Shown in pieces: positions 42,488 to 52,930 of a stretch of 64,000 bases of DNA; the first letter of the stretch is position 1, and the number at the start of each line of letters is the position of its first letter. A model generated the notes under the pieces. It saw nothing but the letters and a program-made list of their open reading frames with translations, was not told where the DNA came from and ran no database searches. Source of the DNA: Phascolarctos cinereus (taxonomy: Eukaryota; Chordata; Mammalia; Diprotodontia; Phascolarctidae); contig NW_018343972.1 in the NCBI RefSeq assembly GCF_002099425.1, forward strand, positions 6,649,501-6,713,500, given 5' to 3'. A program made the translations under genes and the position numbers.

Positions 42488-43560
42488 GGATTTCTTTTTT
42501 TTCTTTTCTTTTTAATTTTTATTTTCAGTTCCACATTCTCTCCATCCCTCCACCCTGTTCCCCACCCTTTGAGAAGGCAGAAATATGATACTCATTATAC
42601 ATATGAAGTCAGGCAAAACATATTTCCACATTAGCTATGGGTGAAGGGAAAAAAGAAAAAAGAAAAAGAAAAGAAAAGAAAAAATATTCTTTAATCTACA
42701 CTCAGACTCCATCAGTTTTTAATCTGGAGGTAAATAGTGGCTTTCTCCACACCGTATCTGTTGCTTCACCTGGTCTCAACTCCACTAACAAGATGCTCCC
42801 ATGCCAGATACTACCTGATGTCCCTTTCATCCCCTTCTCCTCCCCTCCTTTCCTGCCTCTTGTATGTACTGCCTCTCCCTCCCCCCATTAATTTGAAGGT
42901 GGGGACTATCTTTCTTTTTATTAATTGTATCCCCAGTGATTAGCACAGTGCCTGGCACATAGTAAGTGTTTAATAAACATTTATTAGATTGGATTGGATA
43001 GCAGTTTTCATAGGTCTTTGTACTGATCAGAGTTGCTACATTTTTCACAGCTAATTATTATTATGATATTGTTGAGACTCTGTACAAAGGTCTCTATCTT
43101 CTACTCCCTTTATTTAGCATCAGTTCATATAAGTCTTCTCAGATTTTTCTGAAATCATCCCTTTCATCATTTCTTATAGCAAAATAGTATTCCATCACAA
43201 TCATATACCACAACTTGTTCAGCCATTCCTCAATCGATAGGAATCCCCCCAGTTTCCAATTTTTTACCATTACGAAAAGAACTACTATAAATACTTTTGT
43301 ACATGTGGGTGCTTTTCCTTTTTTTTTAATTTCTTTGAAGTATAGACCTACTAGTAGCATTGCTGGGTCAAAAAGTATGCACAGTTTTATAACCCTTTGG
43401 ACATAGTTCCAAATTGCTCTCTGGAATGGTTGGGCCAATTCACAACTCCAACAACAGTGCATTAATGCATCTATTTTTCAACATCTCTTCCAGCATTTGT
43501 CATTTCATTTTTCTGTCATCTTAGCCAATCTGATGATTGTCCACATAAGGATTTAAAAAA
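42488..43560 (-). mobile_element. L1 3' end, reverse orientation, split by L2
   Basis: Opens with T-rich reversed poly-A, then TTCAGTTCCACATTCTCTCC and AACATATTTCCACATTAGCT. After the L2 insertion it resumes with GGATAGCAGTTTTCATAGG, CATCAGTTCATATAAGTCTT, CAACTTGTTCAGCCATTCCT and CCAAATTGCTCTCTGGAATG: the complete reversed L1 3' UTR plus the end of ORF2. Confidence 0.85.
42760..43002 (+). mobile_element. L2 3' end nested in an L1
   Basis: Ends with ATTAATTGTATCCCCAGTGA, TTAGCACAGTGCCTGGCACA and TAGTAAGTGTTTAATAAACA. The L1 text before it (AATAGTGGCTTTCTCCA) and after it (GGATAGCAGTTTTCATA) look like two diverged copies of one L1 phrase, consistent with a target duplication. Confidence 0.7.
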
Positions 43561-43684
43561 AAAAACTCTCAGAAAAACATAGCATGACTTGGTATATTTG
43601 GCAAAATCCACTACAAACTACAGGACCTATAGGAACCAAAGAACTAAGAATGAACTTGAACCATGTTTCATGTCATATAAAGCG

Positions 43685-43905
43685 TCAAAACTGGAAGGGA
43701 CCTTAGAATGCTGAGCATAGAACATAAGATATTCCAACGAGAAGATAACATGGTTAAAAAATAAGAGAAATGGAAAAGAATTTGGGCATTCTCTTGTCTA
43801 ATCCCTTCATTTGATAGATTAGAAAGGAGAGGCCCTAGCAAATTATTATGTGCCAATGTCACATAATTAATTAGTAGCAATGCTAAGACAATAATCCAAA
43901 TCTTT
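43685..43905 (-). mobile_element. MIR3-type SINE, reverse orientation, disturbed
   Basis: GTCAAAACTGGAAGGGACCT, TCTCTTGTCTAATCCCTTCA, TTTGATAGATTAGAAAGGAG and ACAATAATCCAAATC. An extra 70 bp (43718-43785) separates tail and CORE. Confidence 0.6.
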
Positions 43906-44002
43906 TAAAATACAAACCATCTCCTTTTTTTTTTGTTTCACTGCCTCCTAAAAAAAAAATTCCCAGGTTGAAAAACTAATTCTAAACTAATAACCCCAAA
44001 AA

Positions 44003-44278
44003 ATAATAATAGCAATAATAATAATAATAGTTAGCATTTATGTTACTTTAAAGGTTTTCAAGGTACTTTATATGTATATTTTCATTTGATCCTCACAACA
44101 GCTCTGTGAAGTATGTGATAATATAATGCCCATTTCATAGATGGAGAATTTGAAGCTGAGAGACGTCAGCCAATTTGCCCACAGTTGCATAGCTAGCAAG
44201 CCCCTGAGATGGGATTCAAATTCATATCTCTATGACCCCAAGTTCAGGACTCTACCCACTACACCACCTAACTGCCTT
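44003..44278 (-). mobile_element. CORE-SINE, full length, reverse orientation
   Basis: ATAATAATAATAGTTAGCAT tail, TCACAACAGCTCTGTGAAGT, CCCATTTCATAGATGGAGAA, GATGGGATTCAAATTCATAT and the reversed head CACTACACCACCTAACTGCC. Confidence 0.88.
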
Positions 44279-44299
44279 AACTGCTTAACCACTATGCCT

Positions 44300-44470
44300 T
44301 AGCATAGCAGAGTGAAAAGAGGAGCCTGGGAGCTAGTATTTTTGTGCTCTAGTCCCAGCTCTGTCACTGACTGATTCTCTCTGTAACATTGAGCAAGTTA
44401 CTCCTCCTGACCCCTCCCCAACCTTCAGCCTCATATCTCCAAGATCCCTTCCAATGTGAATAGTATGTGC
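44300..44470 (+). mobile_element. MIR-type SINE, 3' part worn
   Basis: GCATAGCAGAGTGAAAAGAG, TCTAGTCCCAGCTCTGTCAC, ATTGAGCAAGTTACTCCTCC; the tail is CCAAGATCCCTTCCAATG. Confidence 0.6.
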
Positions 44471-44484
44471 CTGCCTCTCTAAGT

Positions 44485-44560
44485 CTGAGGTGACAATGCA
44501 TCCATAATCTGTATATCCTGACCTGAGGTGACAACGCATCCATAACTTGTATATCCTGAA
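44485..44560. repeat. 38-bp tandem duplication
   Basis: Two adjacent 38-bp units (44485-44522, 44523-44560), each beginning CTGAGGTGACAA and ending TGTATATCCTGA plus one base. They differ at four positions. Confidence 0.95.
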
Positions 44561-44774
44561 AGTGCTGATATATTTCTGAATAATGGGAAGAGTAAATTGT
44601 TAATTTTATACTGGGGAAAATTGTAACAAAGATACCAACTTCCATCAATGGACTTTGAAGGATCTTCTTTCCATATTGCCCTGATTAGTCCTCTTGACCC
44701 TCTGTATTTGTTTAAGGACTTTGCTTAAACCCAAAATATCGCCATCCTATTTTCTTTCCTTTGTTTCTATCTCC

Positions 44775-44925
44775 ATGGAAAGAATACTAGATTAGTAGTC
44801 CAAAAGATTTGGGTTTACATAGCAGCTCTGACACTACTGTGCAGAGTCTGGGAAAGTCACTTCTCTCTGGGTATAAGTTTCCTCATCTGAAAATTGGGGA
44901 TCATAATATTTGTATTCCCCTCAAT
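44775..44925 (+). mobile_element. MIR-type SINE
   Basis: GGAAAGAATACTAGATTAGT, GATTTGGGTTTACATAGCAG, AAGTTTCCTCATCTGAAAAT and GGGGATCATAATATTTG. Confidence 0.75.
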
Positions 44926-44929
44926 TCAA

Positions 44930-45458
44930 TAAACTCTAATGGCTCCCTATATCCGATCAAATAAAAAATCCTCCACTTAACTTTAAAAATCCTTTATAAC
45001 ATGGACCTTCCTATCTTTCTAGTCTTCTGACATCTTACTCCCCTCCACATACTCTACGATATAGTGACACTCACCTCCGTGCTGTTCCTTGCACAAAATA
45101 CTCCATCTCCTGATTCCAGGCATATTAACTGTCTGCCCCACTTGCTTAGAATTATTTCCCTTCTCATCTCTGCCTCCTAGCTTCCCTGATATCTTTTGGT
45201 TTTCATCTCAAATCCACCTTCTGTGAGAAATCATTGCTGATTTTCCTTAATTTTAGCACCTTCCCTCTGAGATTATCTCAAATTTATCCCATATATATCT
45301 CTTTTGTACATAATTGTTTTCATGCTCCCTCCGCCATTGTACCATAAGCTCCCTGAGGGCAGGGATCAATTTTTGCCCTCCTTCATATCCCTGGAACTTA
45401 GCATGGTGCCTGGCACATAGTAGGAACTTAATAAATGCTTATTGACTCATTAACTGAC
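44930..45458 (+). mobile_element. L2 3' end, long
   Basis: Runs from L2 text TCTAATGGCTCCCTATATCC through TCTTTCTAGTCTTCTGACAT, ATATAGTGACACTCACCTCC and AAGCTCCCTGAGGGCAGGGA to the terminal GCCTGGCACATAGTAGGAAC and TTAATAAATGCTTATTGACT. It is the best-preserved L2 3' end here. Confidence 0.85.
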
Positions 45459-46384
45459 TTCCCTCTCCCCTTCTCTCCTTGCAGAGTTGTTTCAAGGTAA
45501 GTTATTTGTAAATCTTAAAGTTCTAGAGAAGTGAGAATGATTGCTTGCCTCCCGGGATGTGTCAATTTTCCTAATGATCTCACTCTGCTACATTCTCCCC
45601 CTTGATGATGGGCATGTTATTCATGCAATTTGGAGAAGGTTTCATTTGAAAAGATGTGTATACTTGGATGGGGGCGTGTTTATCATTCATGTTTGTCATT
45701 ATACTGGAATGGCAATAGCTTTTCTCATTTTCTGTCTCCTGTGCCTCCTCAATTTGTCTTCCTCTCACTCATGTCTCTTCAAAAACACCCTGACTAAATA
45801 TATAATTGTTTTAATTTATAACAGATTATAAGGGCCTGGCTGATATCCACATAGCTTCTTATGAAGCAAGATCACCCATGCCCAAGACTTTTGATCTAAT
45901 GGACTTTCAATTTGCTTCCTCTGCTCAGTTCATCAGATAAGGCCCAACATCCTCCCCCAAATACCTGTGTGGCAGGTTGCTTGGCAGGTTGTTTAACTTC
46001 TGCATCTCAGTTTCTGAATCTACTTTCGACTCTTCCTCAATTTCTCCCAAATATTATTCCATTCTTGCTTTATAAATGTGAATTCTGGCCTTCTTTGCAG
46101 TCCAGATCCCTCCAAATAACCAGTTTCTTTCTTATTCATATCGTCTTTCTCCTTCATACTACTCCTTCTCTCATAACTTTCTCCACTCAAATATATGATC
46201 TTTCTCCTTTAAACGGGATTTGACCTATCACAAGATAATTATCTACAGACCATGGAAATTAGACTAAGTATGTATATTTATAAAAAGGCAAACAATGTCC
46301 TTCAGCTCACCTCCTCAAATGTTAATCTAGAAACAACTGCCTAACTTGACTACCTTGACTACCTCTATCTAGTCCCACCTCTGT
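45459..46384. other. Unassigned non-coding stretch
   Basis: No repeat recognised with confidence. The pyrimidine-rich part near 46010-46200 could be worn L2. Frames of 96 and 103 codons at 45541-46223 show hydrophobic runs but no family, and I see no supporting gene structure. Confidence 0.4.
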
Positions 46385-46500
46385 CCCAGGATAATAAGGG
46401 TGAGTGAATTGTCCAAGGTCACAGAGTTAATAAGTATCAGGCTGGAATTTTAACCAGGTCGTCTGATTCCAACTCCATTATTCATTTCTCTATGCCACGT
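46385..46500 (-). mobile_element. MIR-type fragment, reverse orientation
   Basis: GAATTGTCCAAGGTCACAGA, TTTTAACCAGGTCGTCTGAT and the reversed head TTTCTCTATGCCACGTG. Confidence 0.7.
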
Positions 46501-46504
46501 GAAC

Positions 46505-46640
46505 ACTATTCAAGAGAGAGACAGAGGGAAAGGGATAGGGAGAGGGAGGGAAAGGCAGAAAGAGAGGAGAGGGAAAGAGAGACAAACAGATGAAAATGGA
46601 GAGACAGTGACAGACAGAGACAGACAGACTGAGAGAGAGA
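46505..46640. repeat. GA / GACA microsatellite
   Basis: GAGA, GGGA and GACAGA words, irregular, directly before an L2 3' end. Confidence 0.9.
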
Positions 46641-46644
46641 CTTT

Positions 46645-46885
46645 CAAGACTCAGCTAAGATGCCACCTTCTCCATGAAGCCTTCCCTGATCCCAGAAGGT
46701 AAAATAATCTCTCCATCCTTTCCTTTCCCTAAAGCACTTTCACTGTACCTGATCTCTCCCTCATCATCCATCATATTTATTATGTCTCACACCAACCCCT
46801 TCCCCATTGAATTGCATGCTTCTTTAGGGCAGGGATGATATCAATTCCTATCACCAACATCTGCACAGTCATTTACACACTTGCA
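46645..46885 (+). mobile_element. L2 3' end
   Basis: AGACTCAGCTAAGATGCCAC, CTCCATGAAGCCTTCCCTGA, TTTAGGGCAGGGATGATATC; the last tail is lost. Confidence 0.75.
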
Positions 46886-46994
46886 CATACACAAGTATTA
46901 GAAGGACCTCTGATTTCCTCAACATAGAGAACCTTTGCTGGAATTTATGGGAGCATCTTCTGCCAACCCATCTATTGGTAAATAAGTCCTAGTT

Positions 46995-47345
46995 AGTTGC
47001 CTCAGGAACGTAGAGGCTGGACTGGTGATTGGCCCAGGGTCACAGAACTTGTTAAGTGTCAGAAACAAAATTTGAACAAAGGTCTCTCTGTGTCCTGGGA
47101 CTAACTCTATCCACTCTGCCATGCTATCTCTTGCCCATAGTAGGCACAAATTACATAGCACTTTATATTCATCATTTCATTTAACTCTTGCAACAGCACC
47201 ATGAGATAGACAGTGCAAGTATTATTATCCCCATTTCATAGAGGAAGAAACCGAGGAACCTTGTCCATAGTTACACAGCTCATAATGATAAAGATTTGAA
47301 TCAGTCTTTGGGTTACATTACAATATACCTGGCTCCCCAGAAAAA
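46995..47345 (-). mobile_element. Two SINEs, reverse orientation
   Basis: First (46995-47135): GGCCCAGGGTCACAGAACTT, ATTTGAACAAAGGTCTCTCT. Second (47140-47345): TACATAGCACTTTATATTCA, TTGCAACAGCACCATGAGAT, CCCCATTTCATAGAGGAAGA, TTTGAATCAGTCTTTGG. Both lack part of their ends. Confidence 0.75.
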
Positions 47346-47509
47346 CTCTCTTGACGTTTTTCCTGATATTTATCCCAAGACTGACCTAAACTTATTTTTC
47401 TGAAGCCAGAGGTTCTTTTTGTTTTAATGTGACAGAATATTAATGAATATCCTTTAATTCACAGAGAACCCATTCATACAATTTCCCTGATCAGCTCCCA
47501 TGCTCTCTT

Positions 47510-47700
47510 TTTCAAGATGATAGAGTAGAAAGATCACTGACTCAAGTCAAAGAACCTGGGTTCAAATCACATTTAGTACTTGTATCACCTTAAACATACA
47601 CTCTACCTCCATGGGCCTCCGTTTCCTCATCCATAAAGTGAGGCAGTTCATCCAAATAGTCACTGAAGCAACCTCTAGAGCAATAATCCTATGACTCCCT
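47510..47700 (+). mobile_element. MIR3-type SINE
   Basis: GATAGAGTAGAAAGATCACT, CCTGGGTTCAAATCACATTT, CCGTTTCCTCATCCATAAAG and a tail with CAATAATCCTATGACTC. Confidence 0.8.
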
Positions 47701-47804
47701 AATCTATCTATTTGACCCTAGTCTCTCCTGAAATCCAGACCTGTATCATTAACTGTCTTTTGGACATTTTCAGATGAATGTCCCTTCTATATTTAATATT
47801 CAAT

Positions 47805-48090
47805 GTGTACAAGATAGTACAGTAGATAGCATCCTGGGCCTGAAGTCATAAGTTCAAATCCGGTCTCAGACCCTGTGTGATCCCAGGCAAGTCATTTTAT
47901 CTTTGTCTCAATTTCATCAAATGTAAAATGGAGATAATAATAATAGCACCTGCCTCAAAGGATTGTAGTGAGAATCAAAAGAGATATTTGTAAAATACTT
48001 GGCACAGTGCATGACATGGTAGGTGCTATATGTTAGCTGTTTTATCATCATCATCATCATCATCATCATCACCATCATCATCATTATTTC
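47805..48090 (+). mobile_element. CORE-SINE, full length, ATC-repeat tail
   Basis: ACAAGATAGTACAGTAGATA, AAGTTCAAATCCGGTCTCAG, CAAATGTAAAATGGAGATAA, CTTGGCACAGTGCATGACAT, then the tail ATC/TCATC at 48042-48085. The tail expanded into a triplet microsatellite. Confidence 0.88.
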
Positions 48091-48124
48091 TCCCCACATC
48101 CTGCTCTCTTCCTTTTTCTATTGT

Positions 48125-48835
48125 GGGGACCACTATCCTTCCAGTCATCTAGATTTTTACTAATTCTTTCCTACACTCAAATCTCCACAAGCAATCAGTA
48201 TCTAAGTCTTGTCTACCTTGACAACATCTCTCACATCCGTCTCAACACTCTCCCCTCATGTAGCCACTTCACCAATTTAGGCCTTCATCACCTCCCACCT
48301 ATTACAACATCCTCTTGACTGGTCTCCCCATCTCCCACCCTGGTCTCTCCCTTTTCCAAAATATCCTTCACACATCTACTAAAATGATACTCCTAAAGCA
48401 CAGTTTTCCCTGTCATTTTCTTGCCCAAAAAGGTCCAGTGGCTTCCTAATGCCTACTGAGTAAAATACAAATTCCTCTCTGTCATTTAAAGCACTTCACA
48501 ATTTTGCCCAATTTGCCATTCCCACATATGTGATATGCCCTGTCCTATCTCTGCCTTTGTTTGGGTTGCCTCACCACATGTCTGGATTATACTCCCTTCT
48601 CACTTCTTCTTAGAATCATACTTCAAGGCCCAGCTCATGTCACCTCCTATAGGAGGCCTACCTCCTCCTAGTTACTAGTACTCTCCTCCACCTTGATATT
48701 ACTGTGCATTGACTTTGTGTGTATGTGCATGCATAATCATCTTTTTACACGGATTATGGTACTTTTATGTCTGCAGCTTTTAACACATATTGTAGAAGGT
48801 ACTGAATAAAAGCTTCTTGAATCAATCAATTAAAG
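48125..48835 (+). mobile_element. L2 3' end, long
   Basis: CTCTTGACTGGTCTCCCCAT, GATACTCCTAAAGCACAGTT, TCCAGTGGCTTCCTAATGCC, CAAGGCCCAGCTCATGTCAC and TAGAAGGTACTGAATAAAAG: from the end of the L2 coding region to its tail. The reversed copies at 33540-34095 and 38550-39070 show the same text. Confidence 0.8.
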
Positions 48836-49014
48836 AATTAAAAAAATGGATGCAAGTGTTCACATACTCTTTGGCTAGCTCTTCTTACAGTACAGGGTGA
48901 AGTGGAAGTGTATCTATCCCCTAGTTAATTTGATCAGTATAGTCAGCTAAATGGGAGATGCAGCTCCCTAATTCCCTTCTGACTGTTTCTGTCTCTGTCT
49001 CTCTTTATCTCATC

Positions 49015-49330
49015 TCTATCTGTGTGTGTGTGTGTATGTTGTTATACTTATGTGTATATATTAATTTACTTAAATATGCATGTATATCCACATATAAGTG
49101 TATGTATGTATATGTACATATAAGTATGTATACATATATAATAACATATTTACATATGTATACATATATAATAAAGTATAGATATAAAGGAATTCTTATG
49201 CTCATATCTGTATATATGCTTAGGTACTTGCATACACAGGCAGGCATAAGTATATGTGTATATATGAATGCATATACCTATATATATTTATGTATATATA
49301 TTATATATCAATATAGCTACATATAGATAT
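49015..49330. repeat. TG then TATG/TACATA microsatellite region
   Basis: TG units at 49019-49036, then loosely repeated TATGTATATG, ACATATATAATA and TATATATTTATG words. The Tyr/Ile/Cys-rich frames on both strands are repeat products. Confidence 0.85.
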
Positions 49331-49397
49331 AATGTTAAATTTAAGGGGACCAGACTTGAGAAATTTAATATAATGAGAAAGAATTGGATTGAGGACA

Positions 49398-49540
49398 CCA
49401 GTTCTGTCATAAATTTGATGTGCAAATTGATACAAGTGTCACTTCCTCCCTAGGACCAATTTCCTTATCTGTAAAATAAAAGAGTTTGACTACATGATTT
49501 CTAAGGCCCTTTCCAGCTCTGAAACTCAGCAATTCTAGGA
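49398..49540 (+). mobile_element. MIR3-type SINE
   Basis: CAATTTCCTTATCTGTAAAA, GAGTTTGACTACATGATTTC and TAAGGCCCTTTCCAGCTCTG: CORE and tail, with the head eroded. Confidence 0.8.
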
Positions 49541-50379
49541 ATTCATTGGCAAATCGCCTCATCTTAAGTCTGAGTAGACAGCCCCATCTCTCTTCCTCTC
49601 ATGAGATCTGTACAGGTAGCATGTTGTTGGAGCAACAGTTCACTCCATTGATAAATTGTTGCAATACTCCCGATGATGCACAGGGGCAATATGGTATCAG
49701 AGTGAGCTCATCTGATAGCAGGCATGAGTAATACATCATCAGAATTCGTGGCTCTGATGACGCATTACTCAAAAAGAATGCACCATCTGGGGAGAGAAAA
49801 GGCCCACAAGCAGAAGCAGTTTTGCTTCTGTTATGACACATACGCAGATACTCAGCCTTTTTGGTCACCCCAAACCACTGAGGCTACCCAAAGATATGCA
49901 GTATGAAGGCCCATGTAGTCATGTCCAGAATTTCATGCCAGTGTACCACACACCACCAGCATTTGAACTCCAGTGTTTGAATCCCTCTGGATTTTATAAG
50001 CTTTATTTAATCATAAGCGCTTTCAGGTTTTGCCACAGCAGCCCTTAAAAATTATTTTAATGTCTTTTTCCATATTGATTTTTCTCCTCCTTTGTGACTG
50101 CAGAGCTTAACTAATTTGAGCCAATCTAATCCAGTTAGTTGAGTTTTTTTCCCTTTAAATTCTCCCTCTAAAAATGCAATAATTTGTGTTCATTAATAGG
50201 GATATATCTTTTCATAACTAAAGAGACCACAGGAAAAAAGTCTAGCTTAAAATATTATTTTCAACTGATACTTTAACCCTATTGAAAAAGAAAAAGATTC
50301 AGAGGAGATGCAGAAAAGCAAAGAAGAAAGGTTTAAAAAAAATTAGAGTCAGAGGAACTGGGTCAACAAGTTGAATCAA
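49541..50379. other. Unassigned non-coding stretch
   Basis: No repeat recognised. Overlapping frames at 49546-50048 on both strands have no domain. The segment 50090-50235 is AT-rich with TTAACTAATTTGAG and ATTCATTAATAG, resembling old conserved non-coding DNA in style only. Confidence 0.4.
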
Positions 50380-50500
50380 CCCACGGTTATTAAGCAGTTA
50401 CTAAGGGCTACTCAAAGTGCTAAGTACTGGGGATACAAAGAAGGGCAAAAAGGGCCACTATTCTCAAGGACTACATATTCCAATGGCAGGAGGAGAGTGA
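50380..50500 (-). mobile_element. L2 fragment, reverse orientation
   Basis: GGTTATTAAGCAGTTACTAA, GTGCTAAGTACTGGGGATAC, TCTCAAGGACTACATATTCC. Confidence 0.7.
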
Positions 50501-50590
50501 AAACTGGGCCTGAATCTGTGCTTTCCTACTTACCGGAATGACCTTAGGAAAATCCCTATCCTCTAACCTTTATCCTCAGCCTTAATTACT
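50501..50590 (+). mobile_element. MIR fragment
   Basis: GCCTGAATCTGTGCTTTCCT, ACCTTAGGAAAATCCCTATC: the middle of a MIR only. Confidence 0.5.
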
Positions 50591-51061
50591 GATTTTATGA
50601 TTTTTAAATTAATAAGTTCTTTATCTATTCAAAATACCATAGTTAATTTTGGATTTAACTCATATGGATACTCCTTCCAGTGATGGAACCTCAACCCCTC
50701 CACTCCTCATCTCGTGTCAGTTTTGTATATATCTTTATATTACTCCTCCTGAGAGGGTCCAGCTAACACACTAGAAGCTTTCTTCTTTTTGAAAAAAAAT
50801 TATTATTGTTATTATTATTATTATTTCCTGAGTACTAGTGCAATCCTTTAGTTTTCCATCTATTAGCCTTCACTCTCCCTACATGACTTCCCCACTTCAT
50901 TTTCCAGTAAAATATCCATAATGATATCTTTTAGGCCATTTCTGACATATAAGTCAACACAAGCAATAATCAGCTCATCACACCCAAAATGCTTTTTTTT
51001 TCCTAATCCCTTTTGGGTCACCTGGAAATTTAATTCTCCCAAAATTGCATTACATAATCAC
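50591..51061. other. Unassigned non-coding stretch
   Basis: AT-rich. It contains an ATT triplet run at 50800-50824. Nothing else recognised. Confidence 0.4.
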
Positions 51062-51275
51062 AAGTTCATAGAATCTAGAGCTGGATATGAACTTAGAGAT
51101 CATCTAGTTTAAAAGAAAAAAAATATAACTTTTAGAAGAGGGAGCTAAGACTTACAGAATTTAACTAAATCACCCACAGTTTCACAAATTTTCCAACTAT
51201 GTGACAAAGCCTATCTTCAAAGATAGATCCTTTGGCTTTAAATACAGCACTCTTTTCTACTATATTCCACAGTAA
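51062..51275 (-). mobile_element. MIR3-type SINE, reverse orientation
   Basis: TTCATAGAATCTAGAGCTGG, ACTTAGAGATCATCTAGTTT, then a worn CORE and the reversed head TTTTCTACTATATTCC. Confidence 0.7.
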
Positions 51276-51685
51276 AATTCTTTGTATATGTAGACAAATT
51301 CATTCATGAAAGGACAATCACCTCCGAGTGAATTGAAGCATTTGTTAATGGCAACAGAAACCCAGCACAACATTTAATGATAGAAGATGATAAATCAAAT
51401 TTAATCCAATATATGACAGAGTTTAAGGAAGCTCCATGTAGTAACTACTCAAATTTTGAAAAATTCCTGTGGGCTCAGCTGTCTCTCTCCCACTGGACAG
51501 TGATTAGAGGTAGGTGGGATCTCAATAGTCCATCCCATTTGGAAATTGACCCCTGCCTGCTCTACTGCCTTTATCACAGAATTAGTAGATGATGTATAAT
51601 ATGCTAGCTAGCTATAGAATTCTCTAAGTCTATAAGCATTCAGTGGTTTCATTAAGTGAACATAGCACTCACTTTTGAGGGGAGC
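51276..51685. other. Unassigned non-coding stretch
   Basis: No repeat recognised. The 71-codon frame at 51377-51592 has no domain. Confidence 0.4.
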
Positions 51686-52024
51686 ATGGCAGAGGAAAAA
51701 TACTCCAGACTTTGAATCAAAAGACTCAGTGTCTAGTCCCAGCTTTCCCACATCCTAGCTGTGTCCTGGGGCAAGTCTGTTTGCCTGTTGGAACTTCAGT
51801 TTCCCCATCTATAGAATAGTGTAATCATAAGTCATGTAGGGGACAGCTAGGTGGTACAGTGGATAGAGCACTGGCCCTAGATTCAGGAGGACCTGAGTTG
51901 AAATCTGGCCTCAGACACATAACACTTACTTGCTGTGTGACTCTAGGCAAGTCACTTGACGCGATTGCCTAGCCAAAAAAAAAAAAAGTCATGTTACCTG
52001 CTTCACAAGAGCAGTCATAAGAAA
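51686..52024 (+). mobile_element. MIR-type SINE split by a younger SINE
   Basis: Left part to 51837: AAAAATACTCCAGACTTTGA, TCTAGTCCCAGCTTTCCCAC, TCAGTTTCCCCATCTATAGA. Right part from 51988: GTCATGTTACCTGCTTCACA and AGCAGTCATAAG. Together they give the MIR order with one copy of the target duplication. Confidence 0.8.
51829..51996 (+). mobile_element. Young CORE-SINE with target duplication and poly-A
   Basis: Body 51838-51975 begins GGACAGCTAGGTGGTACAGT and ends CGATTGCCTAGCC before an A13 tail. AAGTCATGT at 51829-51837 is matched by AAGTCATGT at 51986-51994, right after the tail. Near-consensus sequence plus an intact duplication mark it as one of the youngest insertions in the window. Confidence 0.93.
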
Positions 52025-52613
52025 AGTACAATGAAAGAGAAACAGACACAGAGAGAAAGAAGATGGAAGGAAGGAGGAAGGAAGGAAGGAAGGAAGGAAG
52101 GAAGGAAGGAAGGAAGGGAAGGAAGGAAGGAAGGAAGGAAGGAAGAAGGAAGGAAGGAAGGAAGAAGGAAGGAAGGAAGGAAGGGAGGAGGAAGGAGAGG
52201 AAGGAAGGAAAGGGAGGAGGAAGGAGGAAGGAAGGAGAAGGAAGGAGAGGGAGGAAGGGAGGGAGGGAGGAGGGAGGAGGAAGGAAGGGAGGAAGAAGGA
52301 AGGAGGAAGGAAGGAAGGAAGGAAGGAAGAGAAGGAAGGAAGAAGGAAGGAAGGAAGAAGGAAGGAAGGGAGAAGGAGAAGGAAGGAAGGAGGAAAAGGA
52401 AGGGAAGGAGGAAAAGGAAGGAAGGGGAAAGGATGGAGGGAAGGATAAAGGAAAGAAGAGAGAGACAGAATGAGAAAGGGAGGGAGGGAGGGAGAAAGGA
52501 AGGAAGGAAGGGAAGAGAAGGAAAAAAGGAAGGAAGGTAAGGAGAGAGGGAAGAAGGGAAAACGATGGAAAAAACAGAGAATGAAGGAGAGGAGAGGAGA
52601 GAGACAGAGACAA

Positions 52614-52676
<63 letters not shown>
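52024..52676. repeat. About 650-bp homopurine tract (GGAA, GGGA, GA)
   Basis: GGAA, GGGA, GAAGGA and finally GA/GACA words. From 52065 to 52433 there is no pyrimidine at all (369 nt). The 136-248 codon open frames on both strands (Lys/Glu/Gly/Arg-rich one way, Pro/Ser/Leu/Phe-rich the other) are consequences of this composition, not genes. Confidence 0.98.
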
Positions 52677-52678
<2 letters not shown>

Positions 52679-52679
52679 C

Positions 52680-52930
52680 CTAAGTATTACACTGGATAGT
52701 GTGCTAAACTTGGAGTCAGAAAGACCAGAATTCAAATTCAGCCTCAGACACTTACTATGTAACCCTAAGTAAGTGACTTAAGCATTGACCATCTCAGTTT
52801 TTTCAAATGTAAAGTGGGGATAATAGTAACTAGGTCCCTGGACTGTTGTGAGGAAAAAATGAGATATTTATAAAGTGATTCCACAGTTCCTGGCACATAG
52901 TAGGCCCTTAATAAATGCATGTTTCCTTCT
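52680..52930 (+). mobile_element. CORE-SINE, full length
   Basis: TAAGTATTACACTGGATAGT, AGAATTCAAATTCAGCCTCA, CAAATGTAAAGTGGGGATAA, TTCCTGGCACATAGTAGGCC and TTAATAAATGCATG. It begins where the purine tract ends. Confidence 0.85.

Noticed and set aside
45541-46223. Two hydrophobic open frames (96 and 103 codons) as membrane protein exons
   Set aside because: T-rich DNA gives hydrophobic translations by default. There is no family resemblance and no gene structure.
51956-52735. Long overlapping open frames (up to 248 codons) on both strands
   Set aside because: They lie on a homopurine tract, where stop codons of one strand cannot occur and the other strand is all pyrimidine. Products are Lys/Glu/Gly/Arg-rich or Pro/Ser/Leu/Phe-rich low complexity.
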